Source: Bradyrhizobium canariense (GTDB lineage Bacteria > Pseudomonadota > Alphaproteobacteria > Rhizobiales > Xanthobacteraceae). From it: 64,000 bases of DNA. A program made the translations under genes and the position numbers. The notes under the pieces were generated by a model that saw only the letters and a program-made list of their open reading frames with translations, was not told the origin of the DNA and made no database searches. The stretch lies in the NCBI RefSeq assembly GCF_019402665.1, contig NZ_VSST01000032.1:1-64000 (forward strand), read 5' to 3'. Below, piece after piece: positions 41,821-50,745 of the stretch. How positions within the stretch are numbered: position 1 is the first letter of the stretch; every line of letters begins with the position of its first letter.

Positions 41821-42513
41821 TTAAAGGCTTCTTGCGGCCTCCAGCACCTCGTCGGCGTGGCCGTCGACCCGGACATTGCGCCAGATCCGGGCGATCTTGC
41901 CGTCGGCGCCAAGCAGCATCGTGGTACGAAGAACTCCCAGGAAGCTCTTGCCATACATGGACTTTTCGCCCCAGACGCCGTAGGCTTCCAGCATCTCGTG
42001 TGTCTCGTCCGAGATGAGGGGCACTCCGAGACCATGCTTGTCGCGGAACTTGTCCTGAGCCTTGACTGGATCAGCGGAGATGCCGAGCACGGCGGTGCCA
42101 GCCGTGGCGAAGGCGCCGGTCAGCCGGGTGAAATCGATGGCCTCCCTGGTGCAGCCCGGCGTGTCGGCGCGGGGGTAGAAGAACAGGACCAGCTTCTGGC
42201 CGGTATAATCCGACAGCGCGACGACACCGCCACCGTCGCGGGGCAGGCGGAAGGCGGGAGCCTTCTGACCCTCGGCCAAGCCGGCCTTCGCCGCCGTTTT
42301 GGGGGCGGATGCCGATTTGGAAGAATTTAACCGTTTCGATGCGGCCTTATGCGATGCTGTCTTTGCTATGGTCCCAGTTGATTTGCTCGCCGGTGTCCGC
42401 TGTGTTTTCGCGGACTTGGTTTGAGTCGCAGCCCGCGCTTTCACGGGCGTCTTTTTAGCCGTCGGACTGCCGGAGGGCGTTTTGGACGATTTCTTTCGGG
42501 ATTTCTTGGACAT
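41821..42513 (-). CDS. bcp: BCP-type peroxiredoxin with a lysine-rich N-terminal tail
   Basis: A 230-residue protein. ATG 42513 starts a tail of about 77 residues with 17 Lys, rich in Ser/Thr/Ala/Pro (SKKSRKKSSKTPSGSPTAKK), much like histone H1 tails. The peroxiredoxin domain follows: DYTGQKLVLFFYPRADTPGC with the peroxidatic Cys121, and TMLLGADGKIARIWRNVRVDGH. Normal BCP proteins are about 155 residues. No second Cys follows five residues later as in E. coli BCP, so it is probably of the 1-Cys type. It reduces peroxides; the tail could bind nucleic acid. It is divergent from the AsmA-like gene. Confidence 0.92.
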   Translation of the reverse strand: MSKKSRKKSSKTPSGSPTAKKTPVKARAATQTKSAKTQRTPASKSTGTIAKTASHKAASKRLNSSKSASAPKTAAKAGLAEGQKAPAFRLPRDGGGVVALSDYTGQKLVLFFYPRADTPGCTREAIDFTRLTGAFATAGTAVLGISADPVKAQDKFRDKHGLGVPLISDETHEMLEAYGVWGEKSMYGKSFLGVLRTTMLLGADGKIARIWRNVRVDGHADEVLEAARSL

Positions 42514-42681
42514 ACGCCTTCCTTTCGTCGCTTTCGGCGGGTCAACCAAAGCGGTATTGCAGCCCTCTTCCGGTCTACCGGAATCGTGCCCTCGGCTGGG
42601 CGAGTCTGACGACGCCGGAGTCTGGTTACAAGGAATTCCACGCACCACCCCACTGCTCGTTGAACGCGCTCCCGGGGCGAC

Positions 42682-45600
42682 ATGACGAACAGAAGGAATA
42701 TTCGAGGTATGGCGGCAATGCCGGCGCAGGGAGCTTCGCTTCCCGTCGACGGCTGCGGCCCCGGCGGCGCTCAATCCCACGACGGGCGCCTGTATCGAGA
42801 GGCAATGGCAAGGAATACGTCGCCCCAGGATTACAATCGGGATTTGGATCGGCGCGGCAGCCAACCAGAGCAGCAGCAATGGGACGACGCCGATTGGGAT
42901 CCGGATCAGGAAGCGGCGGCGGGCTATCGGGCACGCCGGCTGTTGTCGCGTTCCAATTCGGGCTTCCATCGGTTCGCTGACGGGTTTGGGCCGCTGCGCC
43001 GCTGGATGGGCGGCGGTCGCTGGCTGAAGCGCGTGGCCGTGGTCGTCGGTGCCCTGGTTGTCATCTTCGTCGGCTGTTTCGGCGCACTGTGGTGGCGGCT
43101 CGGTGCCGGTCCCATCAATCTCGACATTGCGACGCCGTGGCTCGCCGCCGCGATCGAGGACAATATCGGTCACGGCAACACCGTGGAGGTCGGCGGCACG
43201 CAGATCGAACGGGCCGGGCGGATCCGCATCGCCGTGCGTATCCGTGATATCGTCGTGCGCGACCACGATCACGTCATTGTCGCCACCGCACCGAAGGCCG
43301 AGGTGAAGCTGTCGGGTGCAGGCCTGCTGATGGGGCATCTGCGCGCCGAAAGCCTCAACCTCGTCGATGCCGAGCTCGCGATCCGGATCGCGCCTGACGG
43401 GACGGTCACAGTGTCGGCTGGCGACACCGCAAAGCCGCTCGCCACCGGCGTCGCCTCCAAGAAGGACGCGGGGCTGCCGCCGACTTTCCCGCGCAACGGT
43501 GTCCCACCGCCGCCATTCGCAACCGAGCCTGCGACCCCCGACACATCGCAAGTCGCGACCCAGGTCACGGCCCCGACCGGCATTCTTCAGGGCCTCGACT
43601 GGCTCGACAGTCTGAGCATGACCGGCCTCGACGGCCAGAACCTCAATGAGATCGGTCTGAAGAACGGCAATCTGATCGTCGACGATCAGCAGCGCGGCAG
43701 CAAATGGACATTCGAGAACATCACGCTCAGCCTGCGCCGGCCGAGCCATGGCGGCGTCGCGCTCAGCCTCGGCGAGGAGGGCGCGCGTCCGTGGTCGTTG
43801 CGTGCCACGATCGGACCCACCGAGAACGGCGTGCGCTCGGTCGATATCCGCGCCGACAAGGTCTCGACCGCCAACATCCTGCTGGCGTTGCGGGTGAAGG
43901 ACCTCACCTACACCGCCGACCTGCCGCTGACCGGCGAGCTCAAGGGCGAGCTCGGCCGCGACGGCGTGCCGACCTTCTTTCGCGGCAAGATCACGGTCGG
44001 TGCGGGCAACATCATCGACACCGATACGCCCGACTATCCGATGGCGATCGACTCGGCCGAGATCAATGTCGAGTGGGACGCCAACCGGCGGGTGCTGGTC
44101 GCTCCGTTCAAGATCCTCTCGGGCGCGAACCGCCTGACGCTGCTGGCTCATGTCGACCCGCCCAACGGCAACGTCAATGACTGGCAGCTCGGTTTCAGCG
44201 GCGGCTCGATCCTGCTCGGCGGCATCGACAACGAGCCGCCGCTGGTCTTCAACCGTATTGCGATCGGCTTCCGCTTCGATACCGACCACAAGAGGCTGCT
44301 GTTGACGCAGGCCGATATCTCCAACGGAGAGATCGGCGTCGCCGGCACCGGTGCCATCGACTATTCGGGCGAGCCGCGGCTGACATTGGGCTTTGCGGGA
44401 ACGCCGATGTCGGCCTCCGCGCTCAAGCGGATGTGGCCGACGCTTGTGGTTCCCGAGTTGCGCGAATGGGTAATCGAGCGGATCGAGCGTGGAACGCTCC
44501 AGCGCATCGAGATCGGCGTTAATTCGCCGACGAAGAATCTTCCGCGCAAGGGTCCACCCATTCCCGACGACGGCCTGTCGGTCAATATCGTGGCGAGCGG
44601 TATCACGGTTCGCCCCGTCGATGGCCTGCCGGTGGTGCACGATGCCGATTTGAAGGCGCGCGTGACCGGCCGCACCGCGACGGTCAATATCGGGCAGGGG
44701 ATTGCCGATACGCCAGCGGGCCGCAAGATCACGATTTCCGACTTCGTCTTCGAGGTGCCCGATATGGCGCCCAAGCCGTCGCCGTCGCGGACCAGGTTTC
44801 GTGTCGAAGGACCGGTGCCTGCGGCCGCCGAAATGCTTTCCAATGATCGCCTGAGCGATCTGTCGTCGACCGTCATCGATCCCAATACCAGCAAGGGGAC
44901 GTTCTCGGCGAACGTCCAGCTTGGGTTGCCGGTCAAGGGCGAGCTGACCAAAGCAGATACCACCTACAGCGTTACCGCCGATCTCAACGGCTTTGGTGCC
45001 GACAAGCTGGTGATGAACCAGAAGCTGGAGGCCAACAACCTCAAGATCGTCGCGAGCAACCAGGGCTATCAGGTCAAGGGCGACGTCAAGATCAACGGCC
45101 AGGCGGCCTCGCTCGACTACCGCAAGCCGGCCGAGGGTGATGCGGACGTCAAATTGCAGGCCACGCTGGATGATGCGAGCCGTGCGCGCCTCGGGTTCGA
45201 TCTGGGCCCCGCCGTCAGCGGATCGGTGCCGATCAAGCTTTCAGGCAAGATCGCCGGGGGACCCGACCAGACGACGAAGCTCGGCATCGAGGCCGACCTG
45301 ACCTCGGTCAAGCTCGACAACATCCTGCCCGGCTGGGTCAAGCTGCCGGGCAGAGCGGGCAAAGCCAGCTTCAAGGTGGTGCCGACGGCGCAATCGACGC
45401 GTCTGGAGGACATCGTCATCGAAGGCGGCGGCGCCTCGATCAAGGGGGCGCTCGAGGTCGATCCGAACGGCGATCTCATGAACGCGAACTTCCCGACCTA
45501 CGCGCCGTCCGACGGCGACAAGGCGTCGCTGAAGGTGGAGCGCAGCCAGGAGGGTGTGCTGAAGGGCACGATGCGCGGCGACATATTCGACGGCCGCGGC

Positions 45601-46515
45601 TTCCTGAAATCGGCGATCTCAGGCAATCCCAAGGACGATGCCAAGAGCAAGACGAAGAACGTCGATTTCGACATGGACGTGAAGCTCGGCGCCGTCATGG
45701 GGTTCAATGGCGAAGCGATGCGCAGCGTCGAGGCCAAGATGTCGCGGCGCAATGGTGCGGTCAAAGCCTTCACGCTGAGCGGCAGGATTGGAAAAGACAC
45801 GCCTGTGGCCGCCGATTTGCGCGGCGGCCGCGCCCAGGGCAACCGCGAGGTGATCTATCTCCAGACCAGCGATGCCGGCAACTTCCTGCGCTTCACAGAC
45901 ACCACCAACAAGGTCTTCGGCGGCCAGATGGTGGTGGCCATGGAGCCGCCGACGTCGGAGCCTACGACACGGGAAGGCCTGATCAACGTGCGCGACTTCT
46001 CGGTCAAGGGCATGGATCAACTCGATCGCGTCGCGGCGGGCGCTCCCAACGGTGCGCAGAGCGGCGTCGCCTTCACGGCGTTGCGCGCGGAGTTCACGCG
46101 GCAGAACGGCGCGCTCACGATCCGGGATGGCGTGGTCAAGGGCCCCATGATCGGCGCCACCATCGAGGGCTCAATCGACTTTCCCGGCAATCAGGTCTGC
46201 ATGAGCGGCACCTTCGTGCCGATGTATGGCGTCAACAACATCTTCGGCCAGATCCCGTTGTTCGGCATCTTCCTCGGCGGCGGCAACAATGAAGGATTGA
46301 TCGGCGTGACCTACGAGGTCGTCGGCACGCCGGCCGCACCCGTGATGCGCGTCAATCCGATTTCGGCGATGGCGCCCGGTCTGTTCCGCAAGATCTTCGA
46401 ATTCAACACCGGCAAACAGAACTCGCCGTTCGAGGAATTTCCGTCGCAGTCGAGCGATGGCTCGACCGGAACGACGCGCCAGCTCTCGAGCGGCTGCACC
46501 CTCGCGCGGCGATAG
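42682..46515 (+). CDS. Giant AsmA-like (YhdP/DUF3971-type) envelope protein
   Basis: A 1277-residue protein. ATG 42682 gives an extra polar N-terminus; ATG 42805 would give a product 41 residues shorter. One membrane helix lies at about 117-137 and the remainder is periplasmic and beta-rich, with repeated short strands of the AsmA type (NTVEVGGTQIERAGRIRIAV, LTYTADLPLTGELKGELG). The C-terminus has the AsmA-like cap (GATIEGSIDFPGNQVCMSGTF). Proteins of this group bridge inner and outer membranes and are thought to move phospholipids outward. The match in length to E. coli YhdP (about 1266 residues) supports that assignment. Confidence 0.85.
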   Translation: MTNRRNIRGMAAMPAQGASLPVDGCGPGGAQSHDGRLYREAMARNTSPQDYNRDLDRRGSQPEQQQWDDADWDPDQEAAAGYRARRLLSRSNSGFHRFADGFGPLRRWMGGGRWLKRVAVVVGALVVIFVGCFGALWWRLGAGPINLDIATPWLAAAIEDNIGHGNTVEVGGTQIERAGRIRIAVRIRDIVVRDHDHVIVATAPKAEVKLSGAGLLMGHLRAESLNLVDAELAIRIAPDGTVTVSAGDTAKPLATGVASKKDAGLPPTFPRNGVPPPPFATEPATPDTSQVATQVTAPTGILQGLDWLDSLSMTGLDGQNLNEIGLKNGNLIVDDQQRGSKWTFENITLSLRRPSHGGVALSLGEEGARPWSLRATIGPTENGVRSVDIRADKVSTANILLALRVKDLTYTADLPLTGELKGELGRDGVPTFFRGKITVGAGNIIDTDTPDYPMAIDSAEINVEWDANRRVLVAPFKILSGANRLTLLAHVDPPNGNVNDWQLGFSGGSILLGGIDNEPPLVFNRIAIGFRFDTDHKRLLLTQADISNGEIGVAGTGAIDYSGEPRLTLGFAGTPMSASALKRMWPTLVVPELREWVIERIERGTLQRIEIGVNSPTKNLPRKGPPIPDDGLSVNIVASGITVRPVDGLPVVHDADLKARVTGRTATVNIGQGIADTPAGRKITISDFVFEVPDMAPKPSPSRTRFRVEGPVPAAAEMLSNDRLSDLSSTVIDPNTSKGTFSANVQLGLPVKGELTKADTTYSVTADLNGFGADKLVMNQKLEANNLKIVASNQGYQVKGDVKINGQAASLDYRKPAEGDADVKLQATLDDASRARLGFDLGPAVSGSVPIKLSGKIAGGPDQTTKLGIEADLTSVKLDNILPGWVKLPGRAGKASFKVVPTAQSTRLEDIVIEGGGASIKGALEVDPNGDLMNANFPTYAPSDGDKASLKVERSQEGVLKGTMRGDIFDGRGFLKSAISGNPKDDAKSKTKNVDFDMDVKLGAVMGFNGEAMRSVEAKMSRRNGAVKAFTLSGRIGKDTPVAADLRGGRAQGNREVIYLQTSDAGNFLRFTDTTNKVFGGQMVVAMEPPTSEPTTREGLINVRDFSVKGMDQLDRVAAGAPNGAQSGVAFTALRAEFTRQNGALTIRDGVVKGPMIGATIEGSIDFPGNQVCMSGTFVPMYGVNNIFGQIPLFGIFLGGGNNEGLIGVTYEVVGTPAAPVMRVNPISAMAPGLFRKIFEFNTGKQNSPFEEFPSQSSDGSTGTTRQLSSGCTLARR

Positions 46516-46573
46516 CGGCGAGCTACGCCCTTCACGTCTCCGAGAATGAATGCGGATGGTGGTTTGCGCGCGG

Positions 46574-46687
46574 CCATCCTTCGAGACGCCCGCTCCGCGG
46601 GCTCCTCAGGATGAGGTCCTGTTCCACGGATAAATCTTGGATCCTCATGGTGAGGAGCCCGCAGAGCGGGCGTCTCGAACCACGAGG
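46574..46687. repeat. Nested-palindrome intergenic repeat, type B
   Basis: A 35-base arm at 46582-46616 (beginning CGAGACGCCCGCTC, ending CTCAGGATGAGG) is matched by its complement at 46643-46677 with only three mismatches. Each arm also contains its own short hairpin. It lies between convergent genes and may also end transcription from both sides. The same family recurs at 58655-58760. Confidence 0.75.
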
Positions 46688-46700
46688 CCCGTGCGCCGCC

Positions 46701-48398
46701 TTACGCCGCGCGCACGCCCGCGAGGAACGTCCCGACTTCGCCAGAGAGCTGCTCTGCCTGCTTGGAGAGGTTCGAGGCTGCGGCGAGCACCATGCCTGCG
46801 GCATTGCCGGTCTCGTTCGCTGCCGTGCTGACGCCGCCGATATTGGTGGTGACCTCCTGGGTCGCCTCGGCCGTCTGCGAGACACTGCGGGCGATCTCGG
46901 CGGTGGCGGCGCCTTGCTCCTCGATCGCGGTGCCGATCGAGGTGGCGATCCGGCTGACCTCTTCGATGGTGGCGGTGATGCCACCGATGGCGTCCACCGC
47001 TTCCTTGGTCGCGCCCTGGATCTGGGCGATCTTGTCGCCGATCTCGCGGGTGGCTTCCGCGGTCTGGCTCGCCAGCGACTTCACCTCCGAAGCGACGACA
47101 GCAAAGCCGCGGCCGGCTTCACCGGCGCGTGCGGCCTCGATAGTGGCGTTGAGCGCGAGCAGGTTGGTCTGCGCCGCGATGCTGGAAATCAGCTCGGCGA
47201 CATGCTCGATCTGCTGGGCGCCGTCCGAGAGCGCGCGGACGATGGTGTCGGTGCGGCGCGCGCTATCCACGGCGCGGCCGGTGACCACGGCGGACTGCGC
47301 GACCTGACGGCTGATCTCGGTGATGGAGGAGGAGAGCTCCTCGGCGGCGGCCGCGACCGTCTGGACGCGCTGGCTGGCTTCGGTGGCGGCCGAGCCGACG
47401 ACGGCGGCGCGGCGGTTGGTCCCTTCCGCGGTCGACGACATCGACTTGGCGGTGACCTCCAGCTCGCCGGAGCCCGAGGCCATCAGGCCGACGAGCTGGC
47501 CGACGGAGGCATCGAACCGGTCGGCAAGCGAGATCAGCGCGTCGCGCTTCTCCTGTTCGCTGCGGGACTTGGTGGCGACCTGCTCGGCCTCCAGCTTGCG
47601 CGCCGTCAAGGCGGTCTGCCTGAGCACTTCGAGGGTCTCCGCCATGCGGCCGATCTCGTCGCCGCGACCGGTCTCCTCGACCGCCGTGTCGATCGCGCCT
47701 TCGGAAATGGCCTGCATGCGGTTCTTCTGGCGGTCGAGCGCGCCGAGCACGTCGCGGGCGATCAGCCAGGACAGGGTCGCCATCAGCAGCATCAGGCCGA
47801 TGCCGATCGCCCCCAGCTCCAGCGTCAAGGCTCGCACGTCGGCGTCGATGTCGTCCACATAGAGGCCGTAGCTGATCGTCGCGTTCCAGGGCGCGAATTT
47901 GCGCGCGAACACGGTCTTGCGGACGGGCTCCGTCTGCCCGGGACGGGGATAGAGATAGGAGGTTACGCCACCCTGTGTGGTCTCGGCGCCGGCCTTGATA
48001 ATGGCGTCGGCAATCAGGACGCCATTGGAGTCCTTCGCACCGGTGATCTTGCCTTCGAGCTGCTGGTTGGCGCCGTTGACGATGAGGGACGTATCGGCGT
48101 TGTAGACCACCGGATAGCCTTGGCCGCCATTGAAGCTCATGCGGCGACCGCGCTGGTGGAACTGGATTTTCGCTTCGGCCTGCGTCAGCTTGCCGGCGCC
48201 GACTTCCTCTTCAAGTGATTGGGCGAAGTTGTGGAGCATATCGACCGCGGTCCGCATCTGCTGGACACGGTCCTCCAGCATGCGGCTCTTGCTGAGCACG
48301 GACGACACCCCGATGATGGCCGTGACCGTGAGTGCCGAAAGACAGACCATGCTGGCGAGCTTGGTGCGGATCTTGAGGTGACTCAGCAGCTTCATCAC
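46701..48398 (-). CDS. Methyl-accepting chemotaxis protein with a single Cache domain
   Basis: A 565-residue transmembrane chemoreceptor. Membrane helices at about 12-35 and 192-212 flank a periplasmic sCache-type sensor (MSFNGGQGYPVVYNADTSLI, WNATISYGLYVDDIDADV). A HAMP domain follows (about 215-270), then the coiled-coil signalling domain with the tip motif EISSIAAQTNLLALNATIEAARAGEAGRGFAVVASEVKSLA in shortened form (AQTNLLALNATIEAARAGE). It links ligand binding to CheA in the flagellar control system. Known sCache_2 ligands are small organic acids; the ligand here is not predicted. Confidence 0.93.
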   Translation of the reverse strand: MMKLLSHLKIRTKLASMVCLSALTVTAIIGVSSVLSKSRMLEDRVQQMRTAVDMLHNFAQSLEEEVGAGKLTQAEAKIQFHQRGRRMSFNGGQGYPVVYNADTSLIVNGANQQLEGKITGAKDSNGVLIADAIIKAGAETTQGGVTSYLYPRPGQTEPVRKTVFARKFAPWNATISYGLYVDDIDADVRALTLELGAIGIGLMLLMATLSWLIARDVLGALDRQKNRMQAISEGAIDTAVEETGRGDEIGRMAETLEVLRQTALTARKLEAEQVATKSRSEQEKRDALISLADRFDASVGQLVGLMASGSGELEVTAKSMSSTAEGTNRRAAVVGSAATEASQRVQTVAAAAEELSSSITEISRQVAQSAVVTGRAVDSARRTDTIVRALSDGAQQIEHVAELISSIAAQTNLLALNATIEAARAGEAGRGFAVVASEVKSLASQTAEATREIGDKIAQIQGATKEAVDAIGGITATIEEVSRIATSIGTAIEEQGAATAEIARSVSQTAEATQEVTTNIGGVSTAANETGNAAGMVLAAASNLSKQAEQLSGEVGTFLAGVRAA

Positions 48399-48611
48399 GG
48401 CCTCGACGGAATGATTATTGTTGCTCGCGTCGGTAGCATGAAATTCTTACCAATCATGAATGGACGCGTGCGACGGCTGCCGCGCAAGCGGCGTCCGCGA
48501 GCTGCATGCGCAAACATCCATGCGGAAATGCGCCGCGTGGGCGCATGGCAAGTCAACTGGGAGAAAGATTGTGTGGGTCTTCAGTCCCGACCGAATCCGG
48601 TGGGAGCGGAC

Positions 48612-48698
48612 ATGAACCGATTCGTCCACCGCCTCATCATGTCGATGCTGCTGGTCGCGGTCCTCGTCCTCGTCTGGAACGTGCTGGGCTCGCGCTGA
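48612..48698 (+). CDS. Predicted 28-residue single-span membrane microprotein
   Basis: ATG 48612 has GGGAG six bases upstream. The product is a short basic head (MNRFVHRL), one hydrophobic helix (IMSMLLVAVLVLVWNVLG) and a terminal Ser-Arg, typical of small membrane proteins. The stop codon overlaps the left arm of a strong terminator, so the transcript ends with the gene. A longer in-frame version starting upstream (about 48439) is possible but lacks a ribosome site. No family is recognised. Confidence 0.6.
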   Translation: MNRFVHRLIMSMLLVAVLVLVWNVLGSR

Positions 48699-48734
48699 GA
48701 TGGCACCCGTAAATGTACGGGTGCCATCTCTTTA
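48697..48734 (+). terminator. Strong terminator overlapping the microprotein stop codon
   Basis: GAGATGGCACCCGTA (48697-48711) pairs perfectly with TACGGGTGCCATCTC (48716-48730) over 15 bp with a 4-base loop, followed by TTTATT. Confidence 0.88.
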
Positions 48735-48791
48735 TTCGCGGATCAATTGCTGACGCCTCAGCGCCGCGCGAACGCGCCGCCGGTTGTGCCG

Positions 48792-49196
48792 CTAGTCCTT
48801 GCCTATCGCCGCATCGGCGCTGACCGAGCCGCCGCCGGCTGCCGAGAGGTAGAGGCAGGCGAAGCAGAACAGGATCGCCGCGGTGCCACCATTGAGCAGC
48901 GGCAGGAACACCGGCGTTTCGCCCTTGAACATGTGCCCCATGAAATAGGCGAAGGCCATCTCACCCGAGAGGATGAATGCCGCGAGGCGGGTGAACAGGC
49001 CGATCATCAGCAGCGCGCCAAGCACGAGCTCAAGCGTACCGGCTGCGTAGATAATCGGCGGGATGTTTGCGAAGTAGGGAAGCACCGGAAACTTGAACAG
49101 CTTGGCGATGCCGTACTGGAACAGCAGCAGGCCGGTGACGAAACGAAACAGGCTCAAGAGAACCGGTTGAAAGCGAACGAGATAGGGAAAGTTCAT
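48792..49196 (-). CDS. DoxX-family membrane protein
   Basis: A 134-residue membrane protein with four predicted helices. ATG 49196 was chosen because GGAGGG lies ten bases upstream; an upstream ATG at 49217 has no such site. Family features are LLSLFRFVTGLLLFQYGIAKL near the N-terminus and LELVLGALLMIGLFTRLAAFI in the middle. DoxX proteins resemble a subunit of archaeal thiosulfate:quinone oxidoreductase and are linked to redox stress in some bacteria; the role here is unknown. An inverted repeat lies about 90 bases upstream. Confidence 0.85.
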   Translation of the reverse strand: MNFPYLVRFQPVLLSLFRFVTGLLLFQYGIAKLFKFPVLPYFANIPPIIYAAGTLELVLGALLMIGLFTRLAAFILSGEMAFAYFMGHMFKGETPVFLPLLNGGTAAILFCFACLYLSAAGGGSVSADAAIGKD

Positions 49197-49283
49197 TGGT
49201 TTGTGCCCTCCATCCAATGCTGCGACTAGGACCGCATTCAGTTCTGCGCTGCAAGCCGCCCAAGGGCAATTTGCGCTGACATT

Positions 49284-49301
49284 TTTGTCATGTCGGACAA
49301 A
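49284..49301. promoter_or_regulatory. Inverted repeat upstream of the DoxX gene
   Basis: TTTGTC (49284-49289) and GACAAA (49296-49301) are inverted around six bases, with an inner TGTC/GACA pair. The place, 88 bases before the DoxX start, suits a repressor site. Confidence 0.3.
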
Positions 49302-49416
49302 ACACCGCGGGAGGGACTTTCAGCCGCGCGCCATCCACATCTTTTGCAGCTGTTCGCGCCGTGCCCATCCGTAATTTCCCGGTGACGCGAATGCCCGCAG
49401 GTTACCTCTGAGACAC

Positions 49417-50688
49417 CTACCGCCGCAAGGCGGGCACGACCAGGAACGGGATCATCCCGAGCACCACGCTCGCAAGCGCGAAGGCGAGCAGCGCGTTGTA
49501 GCCGTGGGTCGCGTCGTGGATCAGGCCGCCGCTCCAGGAGCCGAACGCCGAGCCGAGTCCGCTGCCGATCGAGATGGTGCCGTAGATGGTGCCGACGCGC
49601 TTGCCCCCGAAGATCTTCATCGCGGTCGCCGTGATCAGCGGTCCACGTGAGCCCATCATGCTGCCGAAGCAGACCACGAATCCGGTGAGCAGGAGGAGAT
49701 TGGCGGAGTATTGCAACAGCCACAGCAGGAAGATGCCGAGGATCGAGACCGCGTAGCTGAGCAGCACCGACGGCCGGCGTCCGATCAGGCCGTCGAGCGC
49801 TGACACGCCGAGCATGCCGAACACCAGCACGACGCCGGAGAAGCCCCAGGCCGTCGCGGCCTGCAGCGGTGGAAAGCCGGCATCGATCAGATAGGCCACG
49901 ATCTGGGCGGCGATCGCGTACATGCCGACCGCGGTGAAGAAGAAGGTCGAGAACAGCGCCCAGAAGGCGTGATGGCGCATCGCGCTCGGAAGGGTCCAGC
50001 CGTGATCGACGAAATCGGGATCGGTCTTCTTGGCGATATGCGGCGAGCCCGAGGCGAACAGCCGCCATGGCAGCAGCATCAGCGGCACCAGCAGGCCGAG
50101 CGCGGCGAAGCCGAACAGCTGGTAGGTTTCGCGCCAGCCGAGATGATCGATCAAAAGCTGCGAGGCCGGCAGCAGCGCCAGCACGCCGCCTCCCATGGCC
50201 GAGTAGACCACCGCCATCGCGGTCGGCAGCTTTGGGCCGAACCAGCGGCCCAGCAGGATCGAGTTCGGCACATTGCCGATGAAGGCGACACCGATGCCGA
50301 CGCAGAGTCCGATCGAGAGCTGGAATTGCCAGAGTGACTGCGCGTGGCTTGCGATCAGGAAGGCCGAGCCGAGCAGCAAAAGGCCCAGTGCATAGACGAT
50401 GCGCGGTCCGGAATGATCGAACAGGCGCCCGACCAACGGCGCCATCAGTCCGCTGACGAGCCAGGTCAGCGAATAGATCGAGACCACTTGGGCGCGATCC
50501 CAGCCAAAGTTTTCCGAGATCGGCTTCAGGAAGACGGTGAAGCTTTCGCTGAGGCCGCGGCCGAGCACGGCGAGTGTGAAGCAGAGCGCGAGCACCACCA
50601 GCGCGGTGCGCACGACGCCCTGCGGCGTCGCCGTGACGCGTTCCCGGGTCGTTTGCTTGGACTGTTCCTCTAGCGTGTTCTGGTCCAT
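49417..50688 (-). CDS. MFS transporter, monocarboxylate/oxalate-formate type
   Basis: A 423-residue permease with 12 predicted helices. Recognisable segments are LGRGLSESFTVFLKPISENFGW and VSGLMAPLVGRLFDHSGPR, then GTIYGTISIGSGLGSAFGSWSGGLI near the end. The pattern resembles monocarboxylate and oxalate/formate carriers of bacteria. The substrate is not predictable. It lies 57 bases downstream of tyrS on the same strand and 200 bases upstream of DoxX, with no clear operon link. Confidence 0.85.
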   Translation of the reverse strand: MDQNTLEEQSKQTTRERVTATPQGVVRTALVVLALCFTLAVLGRGLSESFTVFLKPISENFGWDRAQVVSIYSLTWLVSGLMAPLVGRLFDHSGPRIVYALGLLLLGSAFLIASHAQSLWQFQLSIGLCVGIGVAFIGNVPNSILLGRWFGPKLPTAMAVVYSAMGGGVLALLPASQLLIDHLGWRETYQLFGFAALGLLVPLMLLPWRLFASGSPHIAKKTDPDFVDHGWTLPSAMRHHAFWALFSTFFFTAVGMYAIAAQIVAYLIDAGFPPLQAATAWGFSGVVLVFGMLGVSALDGLIGRRPSVLLSYAVSILGIFLLWLLQYSANLLLLTGFVVCFGSMMGSRGPLITATAMKIFGGKRVGTIYGTISIGSGLGSAFGSWSGGLIHDATHGYNALLAFALASVVLGMIPFLVVPALRR

Positions 50689-50745
50689 TGCCGATCAGGG
50701 AGCGCGCTTCAGCGCGCCCTGACAAGCAGCGAAAAGCTCATACGC

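Noticed and set aside
41821..44640. Minus-strand open frame of 939 codons
   Set aside because: Only the last 230 codons (from ATG 42513) encode a real protein, the BCP peroxiredoxin; the rest is antisense to the AsmA-like gene.
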